Below, one piece after another: positions 1 to 7,289 of a stretch of 64,000 nucleotides of DNA. The stretch is from Microcystis wesenbergii NRERC-220 (GTDB lineage: Bacteria; Cyanobacteriota; Cyanobacteriia; Cyanobacteriales; Microcystaceae). The stretch covers positions 1,997,501 to 2,061,500 of the forward strand of contig NZ_JAVSJA010000001.1 in assembly GCF_032027425.1 (NCBI RefSeq), in the 5' to 3' direction. The position numbers and the translations under genes were made by a program. The notes under the pieces were generated by a model. It saw only the letters and a list, made by a program, of their open reading frames with translations. It was not told the origin of the DNA and made no database searches. Every line of letters begins with the position of its first letter. Position 1 is the stretch's first letter.

Positions 1-46
<46 letters not shown>

Positions 47-220
47 GAATCGTTTGATTCTTTGACTTTTTTTCGTCTCCCCCTTGCGGGTTTGACTTCT
101 TTGTTATAGAATTGCTTCTAAACGAGGCTGTTTTGCTTGGCTTTCAAACTATTGTTTTGTCTAGGTTCCAGCGTCGTTTGTTTCGCTTCGCTTTCGCTTT
201 GCTTCAACCGCGCATTTACC
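47..220 (-). other. rRNA operon leader
   Basis: No reading frame fits here. Placed between the 16S 5' end and the promoter-like sequence at 221-249, this is the transcribed leader of the rRNA operon, which normally carries processing and antitermination signals. I can see pyrimidine-rich and repeated 'gcttcgctttcgctttgcttc' type runs (partly shown) but did not resolve a specific antitermination box. Confidence 0.6.
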
Positions 221-249
221 AATGTATCTAACTTCCCTAAGTTTGTCAA
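221..249 (-). promoter_or_regulatory. Sigma-70-type promoter for the rRNA operon
   Basis: Read on the minus strand there is a perfect -35 TTGACA (244-249), a 17-base spacer and a -10 TACATT (221-226). It points toward the 16S gene about 170 bases away, a normal leader length. Spacing and hexamers are seen directly; promoter activity is inferred. Confidence 0.7.
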
Positions 250-477
250 CCCCTTTTGGCAAAATTTTTTGATCTTTTTTCTATCCCTTGCTACGTAAGC
301 CTTTCGGCTTTTGGTCTTTTTTGCTAGTCCCTTGATTAGAACTGGCGGTGCGGATATATTAGTTTATTTGTACTAAATGTTTTTCTCAATTTAATTTTTT
401 ATTCAGTACCTCTCGATCGCTCGGTCCTTTTTGGGGTATGGTTCCTTGAGAATGTATTTTCTGATCGGAAAGCCCTC

Positions 478-1503
478 ATGTCTCGCCGCGCTGCTTTACA
501 ATCCTATTTACTGGTGCGTTTACTCCTAGCTCCCTTGATGTTATGGACGATCGTGACGGTGGTTTTTCTACTGATGCGTGTTGCCCCCGGTGATCCCACG
601 GATGCGATTTTAGGCAACCGCGCCCCTGAAAGTGCCAAAAATGCCCTAAGAGAACAATTAGGACTGAATAAACCCCTATTTTTCCAGTACCTAGACTATA
701 TTTTTCACCTAATGCGTCTCAATTTAGGAGACTCTTTAACCAGTAAAGGGGTGACTGTGTGGGAGATTATCGCTAAACATTTTCCAGCGACGGTGGAACT
801 AACTTTTTATGGAATGCTAATTGCGGTGATAGTGGGAGTCGGATTGGGAATTATTACCGCTTCCCGTCCGAATACACCCTTAGATGCGGGGGGACGTTTA
901 TTTGGACTGATAACCTATTCCTTGCCGATTTTTTGGGTGGGAATGCTCTTACAGCTAATTTTTGCGGTACAGTTGCGCTGGTTTCCCTTGGGGACTCGTT
1001 TTCCTTTGAGTGAAACTCCACCCCAGACAATTACGGGTTTATACACCCTTGATAGTCTGATGACTCTACAACTAGATAAGTTGCCCACAGCTTTGTATTA
1101 TCTAGCCTTACCTAGTTTTACTCTCGGCATTCTCTTGAGTGGAATTTTTGAACGGATGGTGCGAGTTAATCTGAAACAAACTTTGCAAGCGGACTATGTA
1201 GATGCGGCAAAAGCGAGAGGAATACCAGAAAAAACGATTATGATCGCCCATGCGCTGAAAAATGCTCTAATACCCGCAATTACTGTCTTAGGATTAACTT
1301 TTGCGGCTCTTTTAGGTGGTGCAGTCTTGACGGAAGTTACTTTTTCCTGGCCAGGTTTGGGAAATCAGTTATATAGGGCGATTTCTCTGCGGGATTACCC
1401 AACAGTGCAGGGATTAATGGCTTTTTTTGCGACAATAGTGGTTTTTGCCAGTATTTTTATCGATTTAATCAATGCTTACATTGATCCTCGCATCCGTTAT
1501 TAA
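478..1503 (+). CDS. dppB: Dipeptide/oligopeptide-type ABC transporter permease (DppB/OppB family)
   Basis: 341 residues, a normal length for the family. It is an inner-membrane permease subunit of an ABC importer for peptides or related solutes. An N-terminal membrane segment lies at about residues 12-33, followed by the family-typical 'RxAPGDP' stretch (about 35-41). The cytoplasmic EAA-type loop that contacts the ATPase (DYVDAAKARG, about 239-248) is clear, and several hydrophobic helices follow up to the C-terminal 'IDPRIRY'. No partner permease, ATPase or binding protein lies nearby, as is common in cyanobacteria where these subunits are scattered. The substrate cannot be told from sequence. 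Confidence 0.88.
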   Translation: MSRRAALQSYLLVRLLLAPLMLWTIVTVVFLLMRVAPGDPTDAILGNRAPESAKNALREQLGLNKPLFFQYLDYIFHLMRLNLGDSLTSKGVTVWEIIAKHFPATVELTFYGMLIAVIVGVGLGIITASRPNTPLDAGGRLFGLITYSLPIFWVGMLLQLIFAVQLRWFPLGTRFPLSETPPQTITGLYTLDSLMTLQLDKLPTALYYLALPSFTLGILLSGIFERMVRVNLKQTLQADYVDAAKARGIPEKTIMIAHALKNALIPAITVLGLTFAALLGGAVLTEVTFSWPGLGNQLYRAISLRDYPTVQGLMAFFATIVVFASIFIDLINAYIDPRIRY

Positions 1504-1508
1504 TCAGG

Positions 1509-1651
1509 GAAGTGGGGAGATGGGAGAGGGAGTTTGAGCATTTGTACTAAAATGCTAATACGAAGTTTAAATACAGTACAGCTTGAGATGAATTATGAAG
1601 TGGGGAGAAGGGAGAGGGGAGAGAGAGTCTCAGCATTTGTACTAAAATTAC
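1509..1651. repeat. Two imperfect direct repeats of about 45 bp
   Basis: A purine-rich block (gaagtggggaga...) followed by 'gcatttgtactaaaat' occurs at about 1509-1553 and again at about 1599-1651, between the permease gene and the glycosyltransferase gene. No coding potential is seen. Confidence 0.6.
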
Positions 1652-1728
1652 CAATACATAGATCGGGATTGTTTTTTGTCTCTAGGTTGTTGTTAGGTGA
1701 TTGCTGACTGATTAATAATGGTTGAATG

Positions 1729-2646
1729 TTAATCGGCTTTTCCTTTTAGGGAGACGAAATCGGGCCTATGGGAATTACTATTGTCACCATTTTGCGGGGG
1801 ATGAAAAGGATTTCTCACTTCGGGGGGAGTGGGTAAACCCTGTTTCATTTCCGCTACTTTTAAGAGGATCAAATACTCATAAAAAGCTTGCAGAGTACAC
1901 CAAGCAAAACCAGCTTTACCATCGAGAATTCCTGCCAAGATAAAATACATATAAAACCAACGAAGCAGGGGACGAAAAGGCAATCGTAGAGATAAATCTT
2001 TTAAAGCTCTCCGTCTATCTACTTCGGTTTCACCAAAAAATAAATTTTTCCAACTAACACCACCGTTAGCCAACTGATGCAGGGTTTCTGCCGCTTCATC
2101 GGTAGAGTAACGATTATGTTTTTCAATCCAACGACTTAAACCTTTACTACAGGTATAGTGGGGATAGGTTTCTTGTAAAAAAGAGGTTTTTCCCCGACAT
2201 TCTTCCCTTTCCGTGTGACCATAATCGCTAAACCAGACTTGATCTTTTCTAAATAGACGCATTTGATAACGGGGATACTGGGTGCTGCGACGGATCCAAG
2301 TTCCCATAAACATAACTCTTTCGGCCACATAAAAACCAGTAAATTCCTGTTGTTGCGTGGCACGGAGACATTCTGCGTAGAGTTGGGGTGTCATCCTTTC
2401 ATCTGCTTCGAGAATATAAACCCAATCGTATTTAGTCTCGATATTTTCTAACATCCAAGTTCTTTGTTTACCATGACTCTCGAATTGATGCTGAATCACG
2501 CGCACTGGATAACGAGAAGCAATCTCTACTGTGCGATCGCTACTGTAGGAGTCAACCACAATCACATCATCGGATAGAAGTGCCGATTCCACACAGGCGG
2601 CAATATCAATTTCTTCGTTATGAGTGAGAATGTAAATGGAAAACAT
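1729..2646 (-). CDS. Family 2 glycosyltransferase (WaaE/KdtX-like)
   Basis: 305 residues, with a GT-A fold start. The nucleotide-sugar binding strand is YILTHNEE (5-12), VVDSYSSDRT (30-39) includes the conserved Asp, and EADE (80-83) sits where family members have the metal-binding DxD-like motif. The C-terminal third has hydrophobic stretches (about 225-265), suggesting membrane association. Proteins of this type add a sugar to lipopolysaccharide core or another surface glycan; acceptor and donor are unknown. It stands alone, facing away from trpA. Family assignment is strong; the WaaE-like label is by overall pattern only. Confidence 0.85.
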   Translation of the reverse strand: MFSIYILTHNEEIDIAACVESALLSDDVIVVDSYSSDRTVEIASRYPVRVIQHQFESHGKQRTWMLENIETKYDWVYILEADERMTPQLYAECLRATQQQEFTGFYVAERVMFMGTWIRRSTQYPRYQMRLFRKDQVWFSDYGHTEREECRGKTSFLQETYPHYTCSKGLSRWIEKHNRYSTDEAAETLHQLANGGVSWKNLFFGETEVDRRRALKDLSLRLPFRPLLRWFYMYFILAGILDGKAGFAWCTLQAFYEYLILLKVAEMKQGLPTPPEVRNPFHPPQNGDNSNSHRPDFVSLKGKAD

Positions 2647-2910
2647 AGATATAATATGGTGTTTGATTATACGAAACCCGATCGGGCAGTAGTTCTATTG
2701 TGTACTGGAAAAAGCGGAATGAAAACCCTTATTATCCAAGAAATTTTTTTAAAACTGTCAGACTGAGCCTATTCTAACCTCGATCGCCATTTTGTCAATA
2801 TTCCTTAAGTATTACTCGAAAAATTCTTTACCTGAGCTTGCGGCGACCGGCTACGAGCTATTCCCCACCATGAGATAATAGACGGTGCTTTATGTCTCCA
2901 GTAATTTTCG

Positions 2911-3705
2911 ATGACTGCTGTTTCCGAGTGTTTTCGTTCTCTCCGTTCCCAGGGGAATTGTGCCTTAATTCCCTTTATTACTGCTGGTGATCCCGATTTG
3001 TCCACTACTGCCCAAGCTTTACGCATTTTAGACCGGGCAGGGGCCGATCTGATCGAGTTGGGGGTTCCCTATTCCGATCCTCTTGCGGATGGTCCGGTTA
3101 TTCAAGCGGCAGCCACCCGCGCTTTAAATCGGGGTGTCAAGTTGGAAGATGTGCTAGAAATCGTCAAAAATGCTCAGGGAGAGGTGAAAGCTCCCATTAT
3201 TCTCTTTACTTACTATAATCCCATCTATCATCGCGGGATAGATGTCTTTTTAGACCAAATAAAAGCAGCCGGGGTGAGTGGTTTGGTGGTTCCCGATTTA
3301 CCCCTAGAGGAAGCGGCAAGTCTGCTGCAACCGGCTGCCGCTAAGGGAATTGAAGTGATTTTATTGGTAGCGCCTACCAGTCCCCCGGAACGAATACAAG
3401 CGATCGCCCTGCAATCCCAAGGTTTTATTTATTTGGTTAGTGTCACGGGAGTGACGGGAATGCGTAACCAAGTGGCCACCAGAGTGGAGGAATTGCTCGA
3501 TTCTATCCGTTCTGTCACCGATAAACCCGTGGGGGTAGGATTTGGCATTTCTGACCCGACACAGGCACTACAGGTGAAAAACTGGGGTGCTGATGCGGTA
3601 ATTGTCGGCAGTGCCATGGTTAAACGTCTGGCCGATAATTCCCCCAGCGATGGGTTAAAATCCCTCGAAGAATTCTGCCGCAGTTTAAAACAGGCGATTC
3701 AGTGA
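2911..3705 (+). CDS. trpA: Tryptophan synthase alpha subunit
   Basis: 264 residues. It cleaves indole-3-glycerol phosphate to indole and glyceraldehyde 3-phosphate, passing indole to TrpB. Catalytic Glu49 lies in [10 protein letters not shown] and Asp60 in PLADGP. The phosphate-binding loop (VGFGISDP, then VIVGSAMV) is intact near residues 211-236. trpB lies 22 kb away on the opposite strand, so the two subunits are not co-transcribed, as is usual in cyanobacteria. The start ATG at 2911 gives the family-typical N terminus. Confidence 0.97.
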   Translation: MTAVSECFRSLRSQGNCALIPFITAGDPDLSTTAQALRILDRAGADLIELGVPYSDPLADGPVIQAAATRALNRGVKLEDVLEIVKNAQGEVKAPIILFTYYNPIYHRGIDVFLDQIKAAGVSGLVVPDLPLEEAASLLQPAAAKGIEVILLVAPTSPPERIQAIALQSQGFIYLVSVTGVTGMRNQVATRVEELLDSIRSVTDKPVGVGFGISDPTQALQVKNWGADAVIVGSAMVKRLADNSPSDGLKSLEEFCRSLKQAIQ

Positions 3706-3787
3706 GGGGTTAGAAATTCTTCTAAGGGAATTCCGGCTGCGGGGCGATCGAGGTAGAATCTTTCCCGAATTCCTCGATCGCCTTGAG

Positions 3788-5155
3788 TTAAATTTGAGAG
3801 AGTTCGCGTTCACCCGCTAATTTCAGTGCAGAAGCGGCTTCAGGAATATAGGAAGTTTTCGTTTTAGAGACCATACCTCCCTGTTGTTCGAGTAATTGTT
3901 CTAGACGCATGGTACTCCAATCGGTCAGCATCGAGTTACCTAGCCGGGGGGCCAATTTGTTAATTTTCTCCACGGCGGAGATCCCCAATTCATCCATCTG
4001 TAGGGAAGCTAGATAGCAATCACAGGCGATGTCTATCTCTCCTAATCGTTCGTGACATTGGCCAGCCATAAACCAAGCGATCGCCATTCCAGGTGGGCCG
4101 AGTCTAGTAGCAGAACGATAGATTTTCGCCGCTTCTTCAAATTTATTTTGTTTTAGTAAAATTTCCCCCAGTTTCAGGCGATAACGAGAGTAAAGAGGTT
4201 CCATCGCCACCATTTTCTTCGCTCTCTCTTCGGCGAGATCAATATCGCCTAACCAGAGAGCTTCTTTTGTTCGGCTCTCGAAAACCGTTATTAGATTGTC
4301 GTAGGCGGAAAGTCGTTCGCTCTCGTTTTTACACTCGCGAGTTAGTTCTTCCGCTAGGGATTGACAGAGATCCATTTCACGGACAACCGTTTCTCGCTCA
4401 CCCCGCAGAAGTGGAGCGAAAACAGCCGCACGCTGGAAAGCACTGGTTAAATGTTTAAAATCGAAACGATCGAGGGAAGGTTCGAAGTGAGAGAGTGCCT
4501 CCTTGGCTACTTCTCGCCAATAGGCGACTGCGGCTATATCTCGAAAGGCAGTAGCCTGCAAAACGATTAATTCTACGGCTGCCCCGAAAACCACCAGGCT
4601 TTCTTTAGAAGCGTATTGAACGATTCGTTGAAAATCTTCCAGGTTTTCTGATGTACCGATATCTTCTTGACAAAGGATTTTAGACATCGCCAGGCTGTAA
4701 GCTAATCTAGCGAACGTGGGGTCTCTGCCAATGTTTTCATCAGTAATTGCGGGAATATAGCGAATAATCGCTTCATGAAAGCATAAACTCGATAATAAAT
4801 TAATTGTTTTCAGTTGAGTAGCGGGTGAAAGCTCACGATAATGCTCTAAATGCTCGCAAAGAACTCTCCAACGTTCGGTTCTCAACTCATCGGGGAGGGT
4901 GAGAGGATCGTTAATTGGGTATTGAAAAAGACTGGTCTCTCGAATCAATTGCTCTCGAAAAGAAGCGGGGTGAACGAGAGCAACCGGGGTAACAGATGAC
5001 GTATCGACACCTCGTACTTCGGAGACAAGATTTCGATAACTATAGTCAATTCCCTGAATATGCCAAGCTCCAGATTGATAGGGACTAAGATCGAAATAAG
5101 GACGATGGCTCCAAGTGATCGGAAAATCGTTTAAAAATAGCATACATATTCTCAA
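3788..5155 (-). CDS. Uncharacterised TPR-containing protein next to the precursor peptide gene
   Basis: 455 residues, not recognised as a named family. The first ~90 residues are not repeat-like and are rich in aromatic residues (begins MRICMLFLNDFPITWSHRPY). The middle is helical. Residues ~310-400 contain two to three TPR-like helical pairs (EAAKIYRSATRLGPPG; AWFMAGQCHERLGEIDIA). No signal peptide or membrane segment is visible, so it is probably cytoplasmic. It is the last gene in a minus-strand run downstream of the precursor peptide, separated from it by a perfect hairpin at 5239-5275. Position suggests a helper, immunity, leader-binding or regulatory role for the exported peptide, but nothing in its own sequence proves this. 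Confidence 0.7.
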   Translation of the reverse strand: MRICMLFLNDFPITWSHRPYFDLSPYQSGAWHIQGIDYSYRNLVSEVRGVDTSSVTPVALVHPASFREQLIRETSLFQYPINDPLTLPDELRTERWRVLCEHLEHYRELSPATQLKTINLLSSLCFHEAIIRYIPAITDENIGRDPTFARLAYSLAMSKILCQEDIGTSENLEDFQRIVQYASKESLVVFGAAVELIVLQATAFRDIAAVAYWREVAKEALSHFEPSLDRFDFKHLTSAFQRAAVFAPLLRGERETVVREMDLCQSLAEELTRECKNESERLSAYDNLITVFESRTKEALWLGDIDLAEERAKKMVAMEPLYSRYRLKLGEILLKQNKFEEAAKIYRSATRLGPPGMAIAWFMAGQCHERLGEIDIACDCYLASLQMDELGISAVEKINKLAPRLGNSMLTDWSTMRLEQLLEQQGGMVSKTKTSYIPEAASALKLAGERELSQI

Positions 5156-5238
5156 GAAATGCGATCTTTATCTGGTTGGTATTTCCACGATAGTCAACGG
5201 AGTATCTTGTTTGGCTGAACTACCGTGGAAACTAGGAG

Positions 5239-5275
5239 AAATACAGAGATAAAATACTGATTTATCTCTGTATTT
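5239..5275 (-). terminator. Perfect 15-bp hairpin after the precursor peptide gene
   Basis: AAATACAGAGATAAA (5239-5253), a 7-base loop, then its exact reverse complement (5261-5275). The stem is AT-rich and flanked by short T runs. It lies between the precursor copies and the TPR gene, so it could stabilise or partly end the short precursor message while allowing some read-through. Confidence 0.6.
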
Positions 5276-5285
5276 TATCAATCAG

Positions 5286-5372
5286 TTACATTTGCATATA
5301 ATAGCACCAACAACAACCGCCTACCACTTGACGCAAAGTTTTAAAAGCGGTGATGCTTTCTGGACTGTCGTT
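5286..5372 (-). pseudogene. Duplicated 3' part of the precursor peptide gene with an alternative core
   Basis: A 58-bp tandem copy (5316-5373) of 5398-5455, with one mismatch (5334 versus 5416), repeats the end of the leader. Read in frame from AAC at 5370-5372 it gives NDSPESITAFKTLRQVVGG, then nine residues CCWCYYMQM and TAA at 5286-5288. No start codon lies just upstream in this frame; a TAG is two codons before the copied segment. As drawn the copy cannot be translated alone. Either it is a displaced original core or a spare cassette that recombination could restore to the leader. The sequence facts are direct; the history is inferred. Confidence 0.7.
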
Positions 5373-5455
5373 AGCGGACTACCCATTTGGCAGCAGCACC
5401 GCCTACCACTTGACGTAAAGTTTTAAAAGCGGTGATGCTTTCTGGACTGTCGTTA
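5316..5455. repeat. Tandem duplication, 58 bp at 82-bp offset
   Basis: 5316-5373 and 5398-5455 are identical except for one base. The duplicated segment spans the leader C-terminal half through the GlyGly codons. The sequences just past the GlyGly codons differ completely, so the duplication boundary sits at the leader/core junction. Confidence 0.95.
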
Positions 5456-5529
5456 ACGGCATCGGTGCGAAGCTCGATAATTTCGTTAGTCACCGTGTTT
5501 TTGATCTCGTTGATTTTGATGTTAGCCAT
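5371..5529 (-). CDS. Double-glycine leader precursor peptide (RiPP/bacteriocin-like), 52 aa
   Basis: A short gene found by direct translation: ATG at 5527-5529, TAA at 5371-5373, with GGAG 10 bases before the start. It begins MANIKINEIKNTV. Residues 1-44 look like a charged leader ending in LRQVVGG, with Val at -4 and Leu at -7 from the cut site. The remaining core is AAAKWVVR (8 residues). A C39-type peptidase-ABC exporter, which cuts after GlyGly, is encoded 3.2 kb upstream in the same direction. No modifying enzyme I can name is adjacent. Leader and exporter match established double-glycine secretion logic; the identity of the mature product is unknown. Such short genes are easily missed. 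Confidence 0.75.
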   Translation of the reverse strand: MANIKINEIKNTVTNEIIELRTDAVNDSPESITAFKTLRQVVGGAAAKWVVR

Positions 5530-5630
5530 GAGATGTATTCTCCAAATTTTCGCTAAATGAATGAATCAAATTATTGATTCAAGAAAACCATAACAATTTT
5601 TCAACACCAGATCAACTATCAAAATCGAAC

Positions 5631-5665
5631 AAAAAGAACATAATTTAGTTATTTATGTTCTTTTT
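5631..5665. terminator. Perfect 13-bp hairpin with A/T runs upstream of the precursor gene
   Basis: AAAAAGAACATAA (5631-5643), a 9-base loop, then TTATGTTCTTTTT (5653-5665). It has the A-run/T-run form of a bidirectional terminator. It separates the precursor gene from the small frame at 5727-6008, implying that the precursor has its own promoter between about 5530 and 5630. Confidence 0.55.
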
Positions 5666-5726
5666 GAAAGACTATTTTTTACAAAAACATCATCAAAACG
5701 TAAGGATTCAGGTGCCTCAAATGCAG

Positions 5727-6008
5727 TCACAGAGCGGCTTCTAAAATCTCAGAACTCGCTAAACTAACAGTTTCATTCTCAATAAGCACGAAAATTAAGG
5801 CTTTCAGGGTTTCTGAATGAGAATGAGGATTTGGACATAATTCGCCTAAATGCTTACACAGCATGAGTTTGACTGCTTTTTGTATGGCCTGAATCCTTAC
5901 ATCAAAACCGATTAAACAACGGGCTTCCAAGCTATTTAAAGAAACAAAAATAAGTAATTTATGTACAAAAAACTCTGAACCTGTCTTGTTGGAAGCAAAG
6001 AGAACCAA
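5727..6008 (-). CDS. Hypothetical protein, 93 aa
   Basis: Not recognised. The frame is open between the YgiT-type gene and the precursor peptide gene, on the same strand. It contains two Cys (SLEARCLIGFDV; KLMLCKHLGELC) and is moderately hydrophobic, without a clear signal peptide or motif. No good Shine-Dalgarno is obvious before the ATG. It may be a small member of the peptide locus or a chance frame in AT-rich DNA. Confidence 0.35.
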   Translation of the reverse strand: MVLFASNKTGSEFFVHKLLIFVSLNSLEARCLIGFDVRIQAIQKAVKLMLCKHLGELCPNPHSHSETLKALIFVLIENETVSLASSEILEAAL

Positions 6009-6205
6009 CCAAGCTAACTTAATTGAGTTATTTATTTTTTAAATTAACTGGGAATTCTGTTAATGAATAAATTCAGTAATTTTTAAAAGTGTATGTATTA
6101 AAAATCACTTTGTTGGTTTTTATGCTGAATAAGCTCACTCAAGAATAATCGGATTATTGGTATTTTATTAATCCATATTGTATTAATCTTATAGTAAAAT
6201 AATCC

Positions 6206-6295
6206 GTAGGTTGGGTTAAACGAAGTGCACCCCAACACAAAACATGAAGAATAATAGGGGGATGATGTTGGGTTTCATGCTTCAACCCAACCTAC
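6206..6295. repeat. 90-bp element with perfect 12-bp terminal inverted repeats
   Basis: Starts GTAGGTTGGGTT (6206-6217) and ends AACCCAACCTAC (6284-6295). The interior contains a further 'gttgggttt' block. It overlaps the end of the YgiT-type gene and supplies its stop. It shares its end motif with the repeats at 45.5-51 kb. Confidence 0.8.
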
Positions 6296-6479
6296 AAAAT
6301 AGGCGATCAGCCTTCTGTAAAACTTCCGCAGTGACCGACTCGCTTAGATAATACTCCCCGCAATTCTGACAGATATCCGCAGGGACTTGTTTTAAAATCA
6401 CGATACAATTATCTCTCTCTAAAGTAACGGTAACAAAACCCGATCGAGTCGTACCGTGTTTACAGATCACACATTCCAT
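6282..6479 (-). pseudogene. YgiT-type zinc-finger antitoxin-like protein, C terminus cut by a repeat
   Basis: 65 residues. The paired CxxC motifs of YgiT/MqsA zinc-finger domains are present (Cys3/Cys6 and Cys37/Cys40, in CVIC and CQNC), with the usual ICQNCGEYYLS context. After VLQKADR the frame enters the 90-bp inverted-repeat element, so the last four residues and the stop are foreign. Relatives usually continue further. No adjacent toxin gene is visible. It looks like a leftover of a toxin-antitoxin pair that now sits inside the peptide locus; the zinc finger itself may still fold. Confidence 0.75.
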
Positions 6480-6506
6480 AACTCTTATCTTCCCTTACTA
6501 TGTTTG

Positions 6507-6529
6507 CGGGGTGAGCAATGCCCACCCCG
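6507..6529. terminator. GC-rich hairpin after the PpiC-like gene
   Basis: CGGGGTG (6507-6513) and CACCCCG (6523-6529) pair around a short loop, eight bases after the stop of the PpiC-like gene. There is no T run, so termination is uncertain. The same loop core (tgagca.tgcccac) recurs in the hairpin at 26926-26954, so it may be a dispersed unit. Confidence 0.45.
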
Positions 6530-6536
6530 TTCACGA

Positions 6537-7271
6537 TTAATTACTAAACTCGTATTCTATCTCTTGAATCTTCTCCTTTACCCAGCCGTTAAACAAATCA
6601 ACACCGATTTTCAGAGCCAACTCCTCGGTTAATTTTGGTTTAAGGATTTCCTCGACAAAAATCAGGTGAAAACCCCGATCGCCTTGCAGCGGTTTCAACA
6701 ATCGAGAAGAATCCGATGCGAAAATTGCGGACGAAAGATTCGGTCGTAAATCCTTACGGTAAACAGTACCGCGATAACCCCCCTTGCGTCGTAATTCCAC
6801 ATCCTCGATATAGCGATGCGCTACTTCCTGAAAGCTGATTTCCTCCTCCTGAATCGATTCATACAACTCCTCCGCCATCGCCTGATCTGCTAACACTACC
6901 TCATAGATCACCGCGCCAGTATAATCTAGCTGGTGTTCCACAAAATAGGATTCAATTTTGTCTGCGAAAAGATGTTCGGCTAATTTACCCGATAGTAAAT
7001 TGAATTGAACGATCTCCTCGAAATCATCTAGGGATAAGCCCTGTTTTTCCAACCAATTCCATGTATCTTTGGCGTTATGTAATTCATTGGCGAGACGGAA
7101 TTGATCGGCCGCCTGTTGTAACTCGTCAGTCGTGTTTTTAATCCCCGCTGCCGTGGCGGTTTCGGTGATGATTTTCCGACCGATAATTCCCTCGACTATT
7201 TCGGGAACTTTCCCCGATAGCTTAAGCTGTTGGATAAGGTCTTGATTGCTGATGGTGATACTATGGGACAT
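6537..7271 (-). CDS. PpiC/SurA-like peptidylprolyl isomerase of the peptide-export locus
   Basis: 244 residues, beginning with a helical SurA-N-like part and followed by a rotamase (parvulin) domain at about 120-215 (QEVAHRYIED, then RKGGYRGTVYRKDL and LQGDRGFHLIFVEE). No signal peptide is seen, so it probably acts in the cytoplasm, perhaps holding the peptide unfolded for export. It follows the HlyD gene by 18 bp and is co-directional with the exporter. PpiC-like proteins paired with HlyD and peptidase-ABC exporters recur in cyanobacterial peptide loci (general knowledge). Substrate is inferred. Confidence 0.85.
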   Translation of the reverse strand: MSHSITISNQDLIQQLKLSGKVPEIVEGIIGRKIITETATAAGIKNTTDELQQAADQFRLANELHNAKDTWNWLEKQGLSLDDFEEIVQFNLLSGKLAEHLFADKIESYFVEHQLDYTGAVIYEVVLADQAMAEELYESIQEEEISFQEVAHRYIEDVELRRKGGYRGTVYRKDLRPNLSSAIFASDSSRLLKPLQGDRGFHLIFVEEILKPKLTEELALKIGVDLFNGWVKEKIQEIEYEFSN

Positions 7272-7289
7272 AATGACTCCTGAAAAAAA

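Noticed and set aside
3788-5155. TPR protein as a known RiPP modification enzyme
   Set aside because: No SAM, ATP-grasp, YcaO, LanM or radical-SAM motif can be seen.
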